DNA of 64,000 nt from Prevotella intermedia ATCC 25611 = DSM 20706 (GTDB lineage Bacteria > Bacteroidota > Bacteroidia > Bacteroidales > Bacteroidaceae): assembly GCF_001953955.1 (NCBI RefSeq), contig NZ_CP019301.1:326501-390500 (forward strand). The letters run 5' to 3'. The notes beneath the pieces were generated by a model. The model saw nothing but the letters and a program-made list of their open reading frames with translations, searched no databases and was not told the origin of the DNA. This document shows, piece by piece, positions 34,843 through 43,913 of this stretch (the first letter of the stretch is position 1; the number at the start of each line of letters is the position of its first letter). The position numbers and the translations under genes were made by a program.

Positions 34843-36378
34843 ATGGGAAATCTATTATTAACCATCGACCCAGATGTAGTGAACTGGTCGCGTGCCCAGT
34901 TTGCGCTTACAGCCATTTATCACTGGCTGTTCGTGCCACTCACGCTTGGCTTGGCACTCATTATGGCAATTATGGAGACGTACTATTATCGTACGGGAGA
35001 AGAGTTTTGGAAAAAGACAGCCCAATTCTGGCAGCGTCTTTTCGGTATTAATTTTGCGATGGGTGTTGCCACTGGCATCATCTTGGAGTTCGAATTCGGA
35101 ACCAACTGGAGCAACTACTCTTGGTTCGTGGGCGACATTTTCGGTGCGCCACTTGCCATTGAGGGTATGTTGGCTTTCTTTATGGAGTCTACTTTCGTAG
35201 CGGTTATGTTCTTCGGTTGGAAGAAAGTATCGCGCGGATTCCACCTTGCGTCTACTTGGCTCACTGGTATTGGTGCCACAATATCAGCTTGGTGGATTCT
35301 CGTTGCCAATGCGTGGATGCAGAATCCTGTCGGTTGCGAGTTCAATCCCGACACGATGCGCAACGAAATGACATCGTTCTGGGAAGTGGCTTTAAGCCCA
35401 ATGGCAGTGAACAAGTTTACCCACACCATTACTTCGGCTTGGGTTTTGGGTGCTGCTTTCTGCGTTGGCGTCAGCTGTTGGTACTTGCTGAAGAAGCGTC
35501 ATGTAGAGTTTGCACGCAAGAGCTTGAAGATTGGTGCAACCGTAGGTCTTGTTTCATCGTTGCTTACAGCGATGGTTGGCGACGAATCAGCCTATCTTGT
35601 AGCAAAGCATCAGCCTATGAAGCTGGCAGCCATGGAGGCTTTGTACGAAGGAGGTAAGGGCGAGGCACTCACAGCAGTAGCCCTTGTAAATCCGTTCTCG
35701 CAGCCCGACTACATGAACGAAACCGAACCACCAATGAAGATAGCTGTGCCTAACGTGCTTTCGTTCCTTGCCACACGCGATTTCAACGGTTATGTGCCGG
35801 GTATACGCAACATTATAAACGGCTATACAAAGAACGACGGCACTGTTGAACCATCGCTCAAAGAGAAGATGGCACGCGGCAAGCAAGCCATTGCAGCCCT
35901 CAAGGACTATCGCAGCGGACAGAAAACGGAAGCCAATATAAAGACTTTGAAGGACAATATGAAGTACTTCGGCTATGGCTACATTAAGAATGCCGACGAA
36001 ACCGTGCCTCCTATCGGCATCAACTTCTGGGCATTCCGCATAATGGTGGGCTTGGGTTCACTGTTCATTCTTGTATTTGCCATTATCCTGTTTGTGGTTT
36101 ATCGCAAGGACATTACACGTCCTCGCCTCTTGCAATTGGTAGGTGTTGCCCTCATTCCGTTGGCTTACATTGCGAGCGAATGTGGCTGGTTGGTAGCCGA
36201 ATTCGGCCGTCAGCCTTGGACAATTCAGGATATGTTGCCAACATGGGCAGCGGTGAGCGACCTCAACAGTGGAAGCGTAGCTCTTACGTTCTTCCTCTTC
36301 CTGTTCCTCTTCACTGCTATGTTGTTGGTAGAAATTAGCATTATGTGTAAACAAATAAAGAAAGGACCAGAACTATGA
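34843..36378 (+). CDS. cydA: cytochrome bd ubiquinol oxidase subunit I
   Basis: This 511-residue membrane protein has an N-terminal heme-ligand histidine (FALTAIYHWLFVPLTLGL) and multiple helices. The GRQPW motif lies near the C-terminus, as in CydA. It reduces O2 to water with quinol, giving oxygen tolerance. It overlaps the start of cydB by 4 bases. Confidence 0.95.
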   Translation: MGNLLLTIDPDVVNWSRAQFALTAIYHWLFVPLTLGLALIMAIMETYYYRTGEEFWKKTAQFWQRLFGINFAMGVATGIILEFEFGTNWSNYSWFVGDIFGAPLAIEGMLAFFMESTFVAVMFFGWKKVSRGFHLASTWLTGIGATISAWWILVANAWMQNPVGCEFNPDTMRNEMTSFWEVALSPMAVNKFTHTITSAWVLGAAFCVGVSCWYLLKKRHVEFARKSLKIGATVGLVSSLLTAMVGDESAYLVAKHQPMKLAAMEALYEGGKGEALTAVALVNPFSQPDYMNETEPPMKIAVPNVLSFLATRDFNGYVPGIRNIINGYTKNDGTVEPSLKEKMARGKQAIAALKDYRSGQKTEANIKTLKDNMKYFGYGYIKNADETVPPIGINFWAFRIMVGLGSLFILVFAIILFVVYRKDITRPRLLQLVGVALIPLAYIASECGWLVAEFGRQPWTIQDMLPTWAAVSDLNSGSVALTFFLFLFLFTAMLLVEISIMCKQIKKGPEL

Positions 36379-37517
36379 CATACGATTTTTTGCAACACTA
36401 CTGGTGGTTTCTCATTGCACTTTTAGGCGCGTTGCTCGTCTTCCTAATGTTTGTGCAGGGTGCCAACTCTATGATATTCCAGTTGGGTAAGACCGATGTA
36501 GAACGCCGTATGGTGGTAAACTCTACGGGTCGCAAGTGGGAATTTACCTTCACCACGCTCGTTACGTTCGGCGGTGCATTCTTCGCATCGTTCCCACTCT
36601 TTTACAGCACCAGCTTCGGCTCGGCTTATTGGGTGTGGGTCATCATTCTTTTCTCGTTTATCATTCAGGCTGTAAGCTATGAATTTCAGAACAAGGCAGG
36701 CAATCTACTCGGCGTAAAAACCTTCCAGACCTGTTTGATTATCAATGGTATTATGGGGCCGTTGCTCCTTGGCGGTGCAGTGGCAACCTTCTTTACAGGC
36801 TCTAACTTCATTGTAGAAAAGGCGAATATCGTGAACGAAATGCAGCCTGTCATCTCGCATTGGGCGAATGCTTCTCGTGGTCTTGACGTGTTGCTGAACC
36901 CTTGGGTGGTTATTTTCGGTATTGCGGTTGTGTTCCTCGCTCGTGTGCTGGGCATACTCTACATTAATAATAATGTGTCTGACGATGCCATTCGCTCGCG
37001 CGTTCGCCCGCAATTGTTGGTGAACACGGCGTTGTTCCTCGTTTTCTTCCTCGCTTTCTTGGTGAAAACCCTCATCGGCGAAGGTTATGCAGTAAACGCC
37101 GAAGGCACCATCGTGATGGAACCAATGAAGTATCTGAACAATCTTCTCGATATGTGGTACTTGGCACTCGTTCTCTTGGCAGGTGTGCTGTTGGTGCTTT
37201 TCGGCATCGTTCGCACCCTTATGCAGAAGGATTACATCAAGGGCATTTGGCCAACAGGTATCGGCGTAGTGCTGGTTGTTATCGTGTTGTTCCTCATTGC
37301 AGGCTACAACAACACGGCATACTACCCTTCTACTGCCGACTTGCAAAGCTCTCTGACCATCAAGAACAGCTGTTCGAGCGAGTTTACCCTCACCGCAATG
37401 TTCTATGCAAGTCTGATTGCACCGTTCGTTCTCGCCTATATCTTCTATGCTTGGCGCAGTATCGACAGCAAGAAGATTGACCGTCAGGAAATAGAAGAAG
37501 ACGACCACGCATATTAA
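36375..37517 (+). CDS. cydB: cytochrome bd ubiquinol oxidase subunit II
   Basis: This 380-residue multi-helix protein opens with YWWFLIALLGALLVFLMFVQ-type sequence and carries the GANSM region typical of CydB. It is the structural partner of CydA, translated from an overlapping ATGA, and is followed by a strong terminator. Confidence 0.94.
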   Translation: MTYDFLQHYWWFLIALLGALLVFLMFVQGANSMIFQLGKTDVERRMVVNSTGRKWEFTFTTLVTFGGAFFASFPLFYSTSFGSAYWVWVIILFSFIIQAVSYEFQNKAGNLLGVKTFQTCLIINGIMGPLLLGGAVATFFTGSNFIVEKANIVNEMQPVISHWANASRGLDVLLNPWVVIFGIAVVFLARVLGILYINNNVSDDAIRSRVRPQLLVNTALFLVFFLAFLVKTLIGEGYAVNAEGTIVMEPMKYLNNLLDMWYLALVLLAGVLLVLFGIVRTLMQKDYIKGIWPTGIGVVLVVIVLFLIAGYNNTAYYPSTADLQSSLTIKNSCSSEFTLTAMFYASLIAPFVLAYIFYAWRSIDSKKIDRQEIEEDDHAY

Positions 37518-37572
37518 AACTCTTTTTCATTTCATCGTTTTATCCTAAATAGCGATAAAACTATATCTTCCC

Positions 37573-37608
37573 ACACGATGTACCACAATGTTGGTGCATC
37601 GTGTTTTT
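37573..37608 (+). terminator. terminator of cydAB
   Basis: ACACGATGTACCA (37573-37585) pairs with TGGTGCATCGTGT (37592-37604), with one G-T wobble and a 6-base loop, followed by TTTTT. It is a canonical rho-independent terminator. Confidence 0.8.
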
Positions 37609-37632
37609 GTATATTCCTATAATCCGTAATGC

Positions 37633-37660
37633 AGGTTTGGGCGTGATTTATAACGCCCCT
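37633..37660. repeat. single arm of the GTAGGGGCGTGATT repeat
   Basis: GGGCGTGATTTATAACGCCC with a following CTTACATT resembles one arm of the long inverted repeat at 43293-43395. It is itself partly palindromic. Confidence 0.45.
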
Positions 37661-37685
37661 TACATTAAAGAAAAAGCGGTGTCAT

Positions 37686-37716
37686 CTAAAAATTCTAGAA
37701 AAACCAGAATCTCTAG
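37686..37716. repeat. 9-bp-period CTAG array, beside copy 4
   Basis: CTAG 37695, CCAG 37704 and CTAG 37713 are 9 bases apart. The array ends 38 bases before the 186-bp-core repeat. Confidence 0.6.
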
Positions 37717-37753
37717 AAACCCTTATCGTAAAACAATAAAACAGCCCTAACTT

Positions 37754-37939
37754 TGTAAAGATAATTCGTAGGAAAAACGCTAATTTCGATTTGGCACTGC
37801 GAAAGCGGCTGTTTTGCCGTCCAAAAGAGCCGCTTTTACCGTGCAAAACCTACGCTTTTACATTGCAAAACAACAGGTTTCGCAATGCGTTGATAACAAG
37901 CAAGTTACACAAGAGCTACGCTTGCGAAAAATGTTTACA
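37754..37939 (-). repeat. dispersed 186-bp-core repeat, copy 4
   Basis: It runs from TGTAAAGATAATTC to GAAAAATGTTTACA, in the same reading direction as copy 6. The slots are X, X (GAGCCG variant) and Y. It is of the ATTTCGATTTGGC subtype and lies between cydB and the GTPase gene. Confidence 0.85.
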
Positions 37940-38107
37940 CTATTCTTGCCAACTTTCCGCCCATAAAATAAGTTGCTTTCACAGAATTTCTACCGTTCCG
38001 CAAGCATATTTCATCGAAAAAAAATGGCTTGCAAAGCACGATTATGGCACAATTATTGTACCTTTGTCAATCGAAGACATCAATATAAATCATACATTAT
38101 ATAATAT

Positions 38108-39334
38108 ATGGATAAAAAGGAAACACCCGTCTTGCTGCTCACAGGATACCTCGGAAGCGGAAAGACAACACTCGTAAACAAAATTCTTAGCAACAATAAA
38201 GGTATAAAATTCGCTGTTATCGTAAACGATATTGGCGAGGTGAACATTGACGCCGACCTGATAGAAAAAGGCGGCGTGGTAGACCAACAGGACGATTCGT
38301 TGGTGGCATTGCAGAACGGTTGCATCTGCTGCACGTTGAAAATGGACTTGGTGCAGCAGCTTAGCGACATCGTGAAGATGCACCGCTTCGACTATATTGT
38401 GATAGAAGCCAGCGGCATCTGCGAGCCTGCCCCTATCGCACAAACCATCTGCGCCTATCCGCAAATCTATCCCGACCTTGCAAAAGACGGTCGTGCGGTG
38501 CTCGACAGCATTGTTACGGTGGTAGACGCACGCCGTATGTGCGACGAATTTTCGGCAGGAAACGACCTGATGAAGAAAGAATTGGACGAAGACGATATAG
38601 AAAACCTACTGATACAGCAAATAGAATTTTGCAGTTTCGTGCTGCTGAACAAGGCTGACGACGTATCGCCTGAAGAACTGCAGAAGGTGCGCCACATTGT
38701 TCGCGCGCTGCAACCGAAGGCGGAAATCATAGAATGCAACTACGGCGATGTGGATTTCGACCGCATTCTCGACACGAAGGACTTCGATTTCGATAAGGTT
38801 GCAACGTCTGCTTCGTGGATTGCTGCCATAGAAAACGAGGGCGACGACGAGCACCACGAACACGATGAACACCACCACGATGAGCATCACGGCGAGAAAC
38901 ACAGCCACCACCATCATCACCATCACCACCACGACCATCTTGAAAACGAAGAGCACGGCGAGGCATTGGAATACAACATCGACACGTTCGTGTACTATGC
39001 ACGCCGCCCATTCGACCTGAACTTCTTCGACGACTTCGTTGCACGCAAGTGGCCGAAGAGCATTATCCGCTGCAAAGGGCTTTGCTACTTCGACAACGAG
39101 AAAGATGTTTGCTATGTTTTCGAACAGGCTGGCAAGCAGGTAACGCTGCGCAATGCAGGTCAGTGGTACGCCACTATGCCCGAATTTGAACTTCGTGAGT
39201 TCCTTGAGCGCAACCCACGCTTGAAGAAAGACTGGGAAGAACCTTACGGCGACCGTATGCAGAAGCTGGTGTTCATCGGTCAGAATATGGACAAAGCAGC
39301 CATTAAGGCAGAATTAGACAAATGTTTGAAATAA
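38108..39334 (+). CDS. COG0523 (CobW/ZNG1-like) GTPase with His-rich insert
   Basis: This 408-residue G3E GTPase has the P-loop GYLGSGKTTL (13-22), the metal-binding NGCICC (Cys72, Cys74, Cys75) and the base-recognition LLNKAD. The insert at about 247-275 is dominated by His, Asp and Glu (a run of nine His). The C-terminal CobW domain follows. These proteins insert or move metals, zinc most often. The His-rich loop would chelate metal. The metal and client are unknown. Confidence 0.88.
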   Translation: MDKKETPVLLLTGYLGSGKTTLVNKILSNNKGIKFAVIVNDIGEVNIDADLIEKGGVVDQQDDSLVALQNGCICCTLKMDLVQQLSDIVKMHRFDYIVIEASGICEPAPIAQTICAYPQIYPDLAKDGRAVLDSIVTVVDARRMCDEFSAGNDLMKKELDEDDIENLLIQQIEFCSFVLLNKADDVSPEELQKVRHIVRALQPKAEIIECNYGDVDFDRILDTKDFDFDKVATSASWIAAIENEGDDEHHEHDEHHHDEHHGEKHSHHHHHHHHHDHLENEEHGEALEYNIDTFVYYARRPFDLNFFDDFVARKWPKSIIRCKGLCYFDNEKDVCYVFEQAGKQVTLRNAGQWYATMPEFELREFLERNPRLKKDWEEPYGDRMQKLVFIGQNMDKAAIKAELDKCLK

Positions 39335-39352
39335 ACCAATAAAGCAATTGAT

Positions 39353-40033
39353 ATGAAAAAAACTATCACCCTCCTTCTCTTCTGCCTTGTAACTGTATTG
39401 GCACAGGCGCAGACCGACACTCGCCGCGAGGTGGAACTCGTTACCGACAGTGGCACTATCCGCATTGCACTCTACAACGAGACACCCCTGCACCGCGACA
39501 ATTTCCTGAAGCACGTGCAGAATGGAGATTACAACGGTGTGTTGTTCCACCGCGTTATCAAGAATTTTATGGTGCAGGCAGGCGATTTGGCATCGAAAAC
39601 GGCACAGGCTGGACAGATGCTCGGCGATACTCCTGAGGCTTACAGCATACCTGCCGAGATTTGTTTTCCTAAGCTCTACCACAAGCGTGGCGCATTGGCA
39701 GCTGCACGCGAGGGCGACAACGTGAATCCCGAACGTGCATCATCGTCTACTCAATTCTATATTGTCTGGGGACAGAAGTTCAGCGACCAGCAGTTGGAAT
39801 GGGCACAAAGCCGTATCGACAAGTACACCGACGGCAAGGCAAAGCTGACGCCCGAACTCTGCGAAACCTATAAAACGCTTGGCGGTACACCCCACCTCGA
39901 CGGTTCGTACACCGTATTTGGCGAAGTGCTCGAAGGTCTCGAAATCGTTGAAAAGATACAGCAGGCAGCCACAGACGACAACGACCGCCCCATCAACGAT
40001 ATTCGCATCGTAATGGCAAAGGTAGTTAAGTAA
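39353..40033 (+). CDS. exported cyclophilin-type peptidyl-prolyl isomerase
   Basis: This 226-residue protein has a signal peptide (cleavage near AQAQ) and a cyclophilin domain (LFHRVIKNFMVQAGD, then PERASSSTQFYIV). The family's typical insertion precedes the GSYTVFGEVLEG ending. It would catalyse proline isomerisation in the periplasm. It starts 19 bases after the GTPase gene. Confidence 0.9.
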   Translation: MKKTITLLLFCLVTVLAQAQTDTRREVELVTDSGTIRIALYNETPLHRDNFLKHVQNGDYNGVLFHRVIKNFMVQAGDLASKTAQAGQMLGDTPEAYSIPAEICFPKLYHKRGALAAAREGDNVNPERASSSTQFYIVWGQKFSDQQLEWAQSRIDKYTDGKAKLTPELCETYKTLGGTPHLDGSYTVFGEVLEGLEIVEKIQQAATDDNDRPINDIRIVMAKVVK

Positions 40034-40131
40034 AAGTTTGCACACAGCTTTTGTTGGTGCAATTGCCATTCATTGCGCATCAGAAGTGGCAACAGAAAAT
40101 TGTTGAGGCGTGATTTATCACGTTCCTAACG

Positions 40132-40241
40132 TCTACAAAAGGTAAACGGAATACCCACAGAAGGTGAGTATAATATCTACAAAAGATAAACAGAACACCC
40201 ACGAATGGTAAGTAGAATACTTACGAATGGCAGACTTTACC
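40132..40241. repeat. 22-bp tandem repeat, five degenerate units
   Basis: Units start at 40132, 40154, 40176, 40198 and 40220, with a shared ACRAAWGGTAAR..RGAATA pattern. Units 1 and 3, and units 2 and 4, are most alike, so the array may have grown as 44-bp pairs. It lies between the isomerase gene and the phospho-sugar mutase terminator. Confidence 0.65.
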
Positions 40242-40258
40242 ACCTTCAAAGAATAAAA

Positions 40259-40282
40259 AAAGCCCCGCAATTGCGGGGCTTT
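40259..40282 (-). terminator. bidirectional terminator, phospho-sugar mutase side
   Basis: AAAGCCCCGCAA (40259-40270) pairs with TTGCGGGGCTTT (40271-40282), a 12-bp perfect palindrome. On the minus strand it is followed by TTTTT, ending the phospho-sugar mutase transcript. Confidence 0.85.
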
Positions 40283-40304
40283 ACTATTACTATTGGCTTG
40301 TTGC

Positions 40305-42050
40305 TTATTGCAAACCGAGGCTCTTCTTGATAGCCTCAATCTTCTCGTAAGCACGTGCACGGCAAGCCTTGAAGTCGGCTGCGGTTTGCATCTTGTCCTT
40401 TATTTCGAGATAGAACTTAATCTTTGGTTCGGTTCCTGATGGGCGAACGCTCACCTTTGTGCCGTCGGTGCAGAACCATTGCAGCACGTTGCTGGTATCA
40501 GGCATAACGAGTTTGGTCTTGTTGCCTGCGGCATCGGTAGCTTCGAGGCTTTGATAATCCTTCCACAAACATACGGTACTGCCGCCCAAATCCTTCGGTG
40601 GGTTGGCACGGAAGTCGCGCATCATCTGCTGAATCTCGTCTGCACCGCTCTTTCCGGGACGCTCTACGTTGATTGTAAACTCCTCGCTGAAACCATATTC
40701 CAAGTATATATCCATCAGCAAATCGTAGAGAGTCTTGCCTTTATCCTTTGCGTAAGCGCAGATTTCAGCCAACAGCGAGCAGGCACTGACAGCGTCTTTG
40801 TCGCGGTTAAAGTCGGAAGCCATGAAGCCGTAGCTTTCCTCGCCACCACCGATATAGTTCTTCTCGCCTTCAGAAATGGCGATTTCGTGTGCTATCCACT
40901 TAAAGCCAGTGTAGCAGTCGCGCATTTCTATGTGCTGCTTCTTGGCGATTTCGGCAATCACTTCTGTGGTTACGATGGTCTTAACGATGTAGTCTTTCGG
41001 TGTCATCTTGCCCAATGCCTGGCGGTTGGTGATGATATACCAAAGGAAAATCAAGCAAGTTTGGTTGCCGTTGATGAGAATCCACTCGCCGTTGCTGTCC
41101 TTGCAAGCCATACCAACGCGGTCGGCGTCAGGGTCGGAAGCCATCAGAATGTCGGCATCGAGCTTCTTTGCATCGCGCAAACCGAGTGTCAGGGCTTCTG
41201 CTATTTCTGGATTCGGACGGTCTACGGTAGGGAAATTGCCGTCTTTCACCATCTGTTCCTCGACGCAATGAATGTTTGTGAACCCCCAGTCGCGCAGTGC
41301 TCGTGGTATCATAACCCGACCCGCACCGTGCAGCGGAGTGTAAACAATGCAGAGGTCGTGCTGTCGTTTGATTACTTCTGGGTCGATACAAACCGTCTTG
41401 ACGTTCTCAAGATAAACCTTGTCTACCTCTTCTCCGATGATTTCGATAAGGTCTTTGTTGCCCTCGAACTTCACATCTTCAATCTTAACCAAGTTCACTT
41501 GGTCGATGATACCCTTATCGTGTGGAGCCAGCACCTGTGCGCCGTCGTCCCAATAAGCCTTGTAACCGTTGTATTCGCGAGGGTTGTGGCTCGCTGTAAT
41601 GTTCACACCGCCCTGCGCTTTAAAGTGTCGAATGGCGAAAGAACATTCGGGTGTAGGACGCAAATCCTCGAAAAGATAAACCTTAATGCCGTTTGCCGAG
41701 AAGATGTTGGCAACGGTTTCGGCGAACAGACGAGAATTGTTGCGGCAGTCGTGGCATACCACTACCGAGATTTGCTCCCTGTCCTTGAAGTTTATTTTAA
41801 GGTAATTGGCAAATCCCTGCGTTGCCATGCCAACGGTGTAGACGTTCATACGGTTAGAGCCTGCGCCCATAATGCCGCGCAAACCGCCCGTTCCAAACTC
41901 AAGGTCCTTGTAAAACGACTCGATAAGAAGGTCTTTGTTCTCGCTGTCCATCATTTCCTGAACAGCCTTGCGGGTTGCTTCGTCAAAAGCAGGAGCGAGC
42001 CATTGTGTTGCTTTCTGCTCGCACTGGGCAATAAGTTCTTTGTTCTGCAT
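40305..42050 (-). CDS. phospho-sugar mutase (phosphoglucomutase/phosphomannomutase)
   Basis: From ATG 42050 (MQNKELIAQ) the product is 581 residues, the usual length. The active-site serine lies in NITASHNPREYNG, the metal-binding loop is DPDADRVG, and the sugar-binding loop is GGEESYG. The C-terminal phosphate-binding loop is RPSGTEPK. It interconverts hexose 1- and 6-phosphates. A -7 box at 42184-42177 rules out the longer in-frame start at 42179 and leaves a leader of about 120 bases. Confidence 0.92.
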   Translation of the reverse strand: MQNKELIAQCEQKATQWLAPAFDEATRKAVQEMMDSENKDLLIESFYKDLEFGTGGLRGIMGAGSNRMNVYTVGMATQGFANYLKINFKDREQISVVVCHDCRNNSRLFAETVANIFSANGIKVYLFEDLRPTPECSFAIRHFKAQGGVNITASHNPREYNGYKAYWDDGAQVLAPHDKGIIDQVNLVKIEDVKFEGNKDLIEIIGEEVDKVYLENVKTVCIDPEVIKRQHDLCIVYTPLHGAGRVMIPRALRDWGFTNIHCVEEQMVKDGNFPTVDRPNPEIAEALTLGLRDAKKLDADILMASDPDADRVGMACKDSNGEWILINGNQTCLIFLWYIITNRQALGKMTPKDYIVKTIVTTEVIAEIAKKQHIEMRDCYTGFKWIAHEIAISEGEKNYIGGGEESYGFMASDFNRDKDAVSACSLLAEICAYAKDKGKTLYDLLMDIYLEYGFSEEFTINVERPGKSGADEIQQMMRDFRANPPKDLGGSTVCLWKDYQSLEATDAAGNKTKLVMPDTSNVLQWFCTDGTKVSVRPSGTEPKIKFYLEIKDKMQTAADFKACRARAYEKIEAIKKSLGLQ

Positions 42051-42176
42051 AGTTTCCTGATAAATTTTATCGAGGGCTCTTTTTACGTCCCTCAAACGAT
42101 TTGAAAATATAGTTGATGCTACCTGCGCACTGTTGCCATTGAACGAACGAGGGTGTATCGCACGCATATAGTTTTG

Positions 42177-42184
42177 CAAATATA
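42177..42184 (-). promoter_or_regulatory. -7 element of the phospho-sugar mutase promoter
   Basis: TATATTTG on the minus strand fits TAnnTTTG and decides the start of the mutase gene. Confidence 0.45.
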
Positions 42185-42273
42185 CAGAAAAGATTGAGAT
42201 TAATGGCGTAAAATCGCAATTATTTTTGTATTTTTGTATCCTATTTAAGAAAAAGAATTAAAACTAAAAGATA

Positions 42274-42585
42274 ATGGAAATATATTTTCAAGGTGTCGTT
42301 CTTGCCGTCTGCACCTTTCTTATTATAGGCTTGCTGCACCCTGCAGTGATAAAATGGGAATATTATTTGGGGACGAAAGCTTGGTGGCTGTGGCTCGTTG
42401 GCGGTATTGTCTGCTGTGTCTGGGCATTGTTTGTAGCCGATATATTCTGGTCGGCGCTGCTCGGCGTTACAGGCGCATCGCTGCTTTGGGGCATCGGCGA
42501 GCTGTTCGAACAAGTGAAGCGTGTAGAGAAAGGGTGGTTTCCGATGAATCCCAAGCGCAAGGACGCATATAAACGCGAGGAATGA
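42274..42585 (+). CDS. DUF4491 membrane protein
   Basis: This 103-residue protein has about three hydrophobic segments and the ending WGIGELFEQVKRVEKGWFPMNPKR, typical of DUF4491. The family is known only in Bacteroidota and has no assigned role. It overlaps rlmH by 4 bases (ATGA). Confidence 0.8.
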   Translation: MEIYFQGVVLAVCTFLIIGLLHPAVIKWEYYLGTKAWWLWLVGGIVCCVWALFVADIFWSALLGVTGASLLWGIGELFEQVKRVEKGWFPMNPKRKDAYKREE

Positions 42586-43052
42586 AAGCAACTTTAATCT
42601 TGGTGGGGAAAACCACCGAAGATGTCTTCGTGCGTGCCATTGCCGATTATACGGGGCGCATAGCCCACTACCTGCCGTTCAACATTGTTACGTTACCCGA
42701 ACTGAAGAACACCAAGAAACTATCGGAAGCGCAACAGAAAGACCGTGAGGGCGAAATGATATTGAAGGAAATACAAACGTCAGACACGGTTGTACTGCTC
42801 GACGAGCACGGCAAAGAGTTCCGTTCGGTGGAGTATGCCGTGTGGCTGCAGAAGAAACAGAACACAGCCAAGCGACTGGTGTTTGTCATCGGCGGTCCTT
42901 ACGGCTTCTCAAAAGCTGTGTACGACCGTGCCAACGAAAAGATTTCGCTCTCTAAAATGACTTTCTCCCACCAAATGGTGCGCCTTATTTTCGTGGAACA
43001 ACTCTATCGTGCGTGCAGCATTATCAAGGGCGAACCGTATCACCACGAGTAG
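42582..43052 (+). CDS. rlmH: 23S rRNA pseudouridine-1915 N3-methyltransferase
   Basis: This 156-residue SPOUT methyltransferase has the knotted SAM site FVIGGPYGFSKAVYDRA, LSKMTFSHQMVRLIFVEQLYRA and the YHHE C-terminus. It methylates pseudouridine 1915 in helix 69 of assembled ribosomes. The length is normal. Confidence 0.95.
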   Translation: MKATLILVGKTTEDVFVRAIADYTGRIAHYLPFNIVTLPELKNTKKLSEAQQKDREGEMILKEIQTSDTVVLLDEHGKEFRSVEYAVWLQKKQNTAKRLVFVIGGPYGFSKAVYDRANEKISLSKMTFSHQMVRLIFVEQLYRACSIIKGEPYHHE

Positions 43053-43092
43053 AAAGCAGCGCAATATAAGTACGGAAAATACGCAATAAAAG

Positions 43093-43278
43093 TGTAAATA
43101 TTTTTCGCAAGCGTGTCTATTGTATAACTATCTAATTATCAACGCATTGTAAAACCTATTGTTTTGCGTTCCAAAAGCGTAGGTTTTGCACGGTAAAAGC
43201 GGCTGTTTTGCAATGCAAAACAGCCGCTTTCGCAATGCCAAATCGAAATTACGGTTTTTCTTCGGAAGTTTCTTTACA
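43093..43278 (+). repeat. dispersed 186-bp-core repeat, copy 5
   Basis: It runs from TGTAAATATTTTTC to GAAGTTTCTTTACA. Read on the minus strand the slots are X, X, Y. It has the ATTTCGATTTGGC type segment (GGCATTGCG end). Confidence 0.85.
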
Positions 43279-43292
43279 AAATAAAGGGTGCT

Positions 43293-43395
43293 ATGTAGGG
43301 GCGTAATTCATCACGTTCCTCATAATCTACCCACTTTTTCGTATCATAAATACAATAGATTTGGTGGAGGAACGTGATGAATCACGCCCTTACAT
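43293..43395. repeat. 29-bp inverted repeat with 45-bp spacer
   Basis: ATGTAGGGGCGTAATTCATC and the nine bases after it (to 43321) are complementary to 43367-43395, with two mismatches. Related single arms occur at 37633 and 40107. No gene lies inside. Confidence 0.7.
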
Positions 43396-43451
43396 CGTAG
43401 CGTAACGATAAGAAATTAATTGCATTTGCGAGGAACTTACAAACAACAAAT

Positions 43452-43475
43452 AAAGGGGTACCGAAGTACCCCTTT
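43452..43475 (-). terminator. terminator of tRNA-Arg
   Basis: AAAGGGGTAC (43452-43461) pairs with GTACCCCTTT (43466-43475) across a CGAA tetraloop, just downstream of the minus-strand tRNA. Confidence 0.75.
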
Positions 43476-43479
43476 TATG

Positions 43480-43553
43480 TGACTCCGATGGGATTCAAAC
43501 CCATGACCTCAGGAACCGGAATCCTGCGCTCTATTCAGCTAAGCTACGGAGCC
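43480..43553 (-). tRNA. tRNA-Arg (CCG)
   Basis: The 74-base minus-strand cloverleaf has an acceptor GGCTCCG/CGGAGTC with a G-T wobble at pair 2. The anticodon arm is CAGGA-TTCCGGT-TCCTG, giving anticodon CCG. The T arm is GGTTTGAATCC-like. No CCA is encoded. It reads CGG arginine codons. Confidence 0.92.
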
Positions 43554-43582
43554 AATAAGTTAGTTGCAAAGATGCAGCCAAC

Positions 43583-43716
43583 GAGTGCAAAGAAAGTTTA
43601 CTTTCAATTTGTCGAGCGCAGCTATATCTTATGTAAAGGTATTGCCAGCGAGTGCAAAGAAAGTTTACTTTCAATTTGCCGAGTGCAGCTATATCTTATG
43701 CAAAGGTAGTGCAAAG
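43583..43716. repeat. 67-bp direct repeat, two copies
   Basis: The segment starting GAGTGCAAAGAAAG at 43583 recurs at 43650 with a few C/T changes. Each copy contains GAAAGTTTACTTTC, a self-complementary element. The repeat lies just upstream of the minus-strand tRNA-Arg, between it and the next gene. Confidence 0.7.
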
Positions 43717-43871
43717 TTTGCAATTGGCAAAATTTACCTTCTACAAAATACTGCACAAAACGAATGTAAAGATTTATAATTATTGAGAAAACCAAGCAAT
43801 TTAAGGTTTTTAAACAAAGCTTATAATACAAGCGTTTGTATATGTAAATTTGTTAAGTAATACTTAATAGC

Positions 43872-43902
43872 TTGATTATCAGGCATTATTTTTGTACCTT
43901 TG
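43872..43902 (+). promoter_or_regulatory. promoter of the small exported protein gene
   Basis: TTG (43872-43874) and TACCTTTG (43895-43902) are 20 bases apart. The downstream leader contains a short open frame at 43914-43964. Confidence 0.55.
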
Positions 43903-43913
43903 CACCCGTTAAT

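Noticed and set aside
37791..38177. Short open frame running through a copy of the 186-bp repeat
   Set aside because: The same frame is open through copies 4, 7, 8 and 9 but interrupted by stops in copies 2, 3 and 6, and it has no constant start codon. It is not a conserved protein.
40479..42104. Long open frame on the plus strand opposite the phospho-sugar mutase
   Set aside because: It is a shadow of a well-supported gene. Its translation lacks any recognisable domain and is an artefact of codon use.
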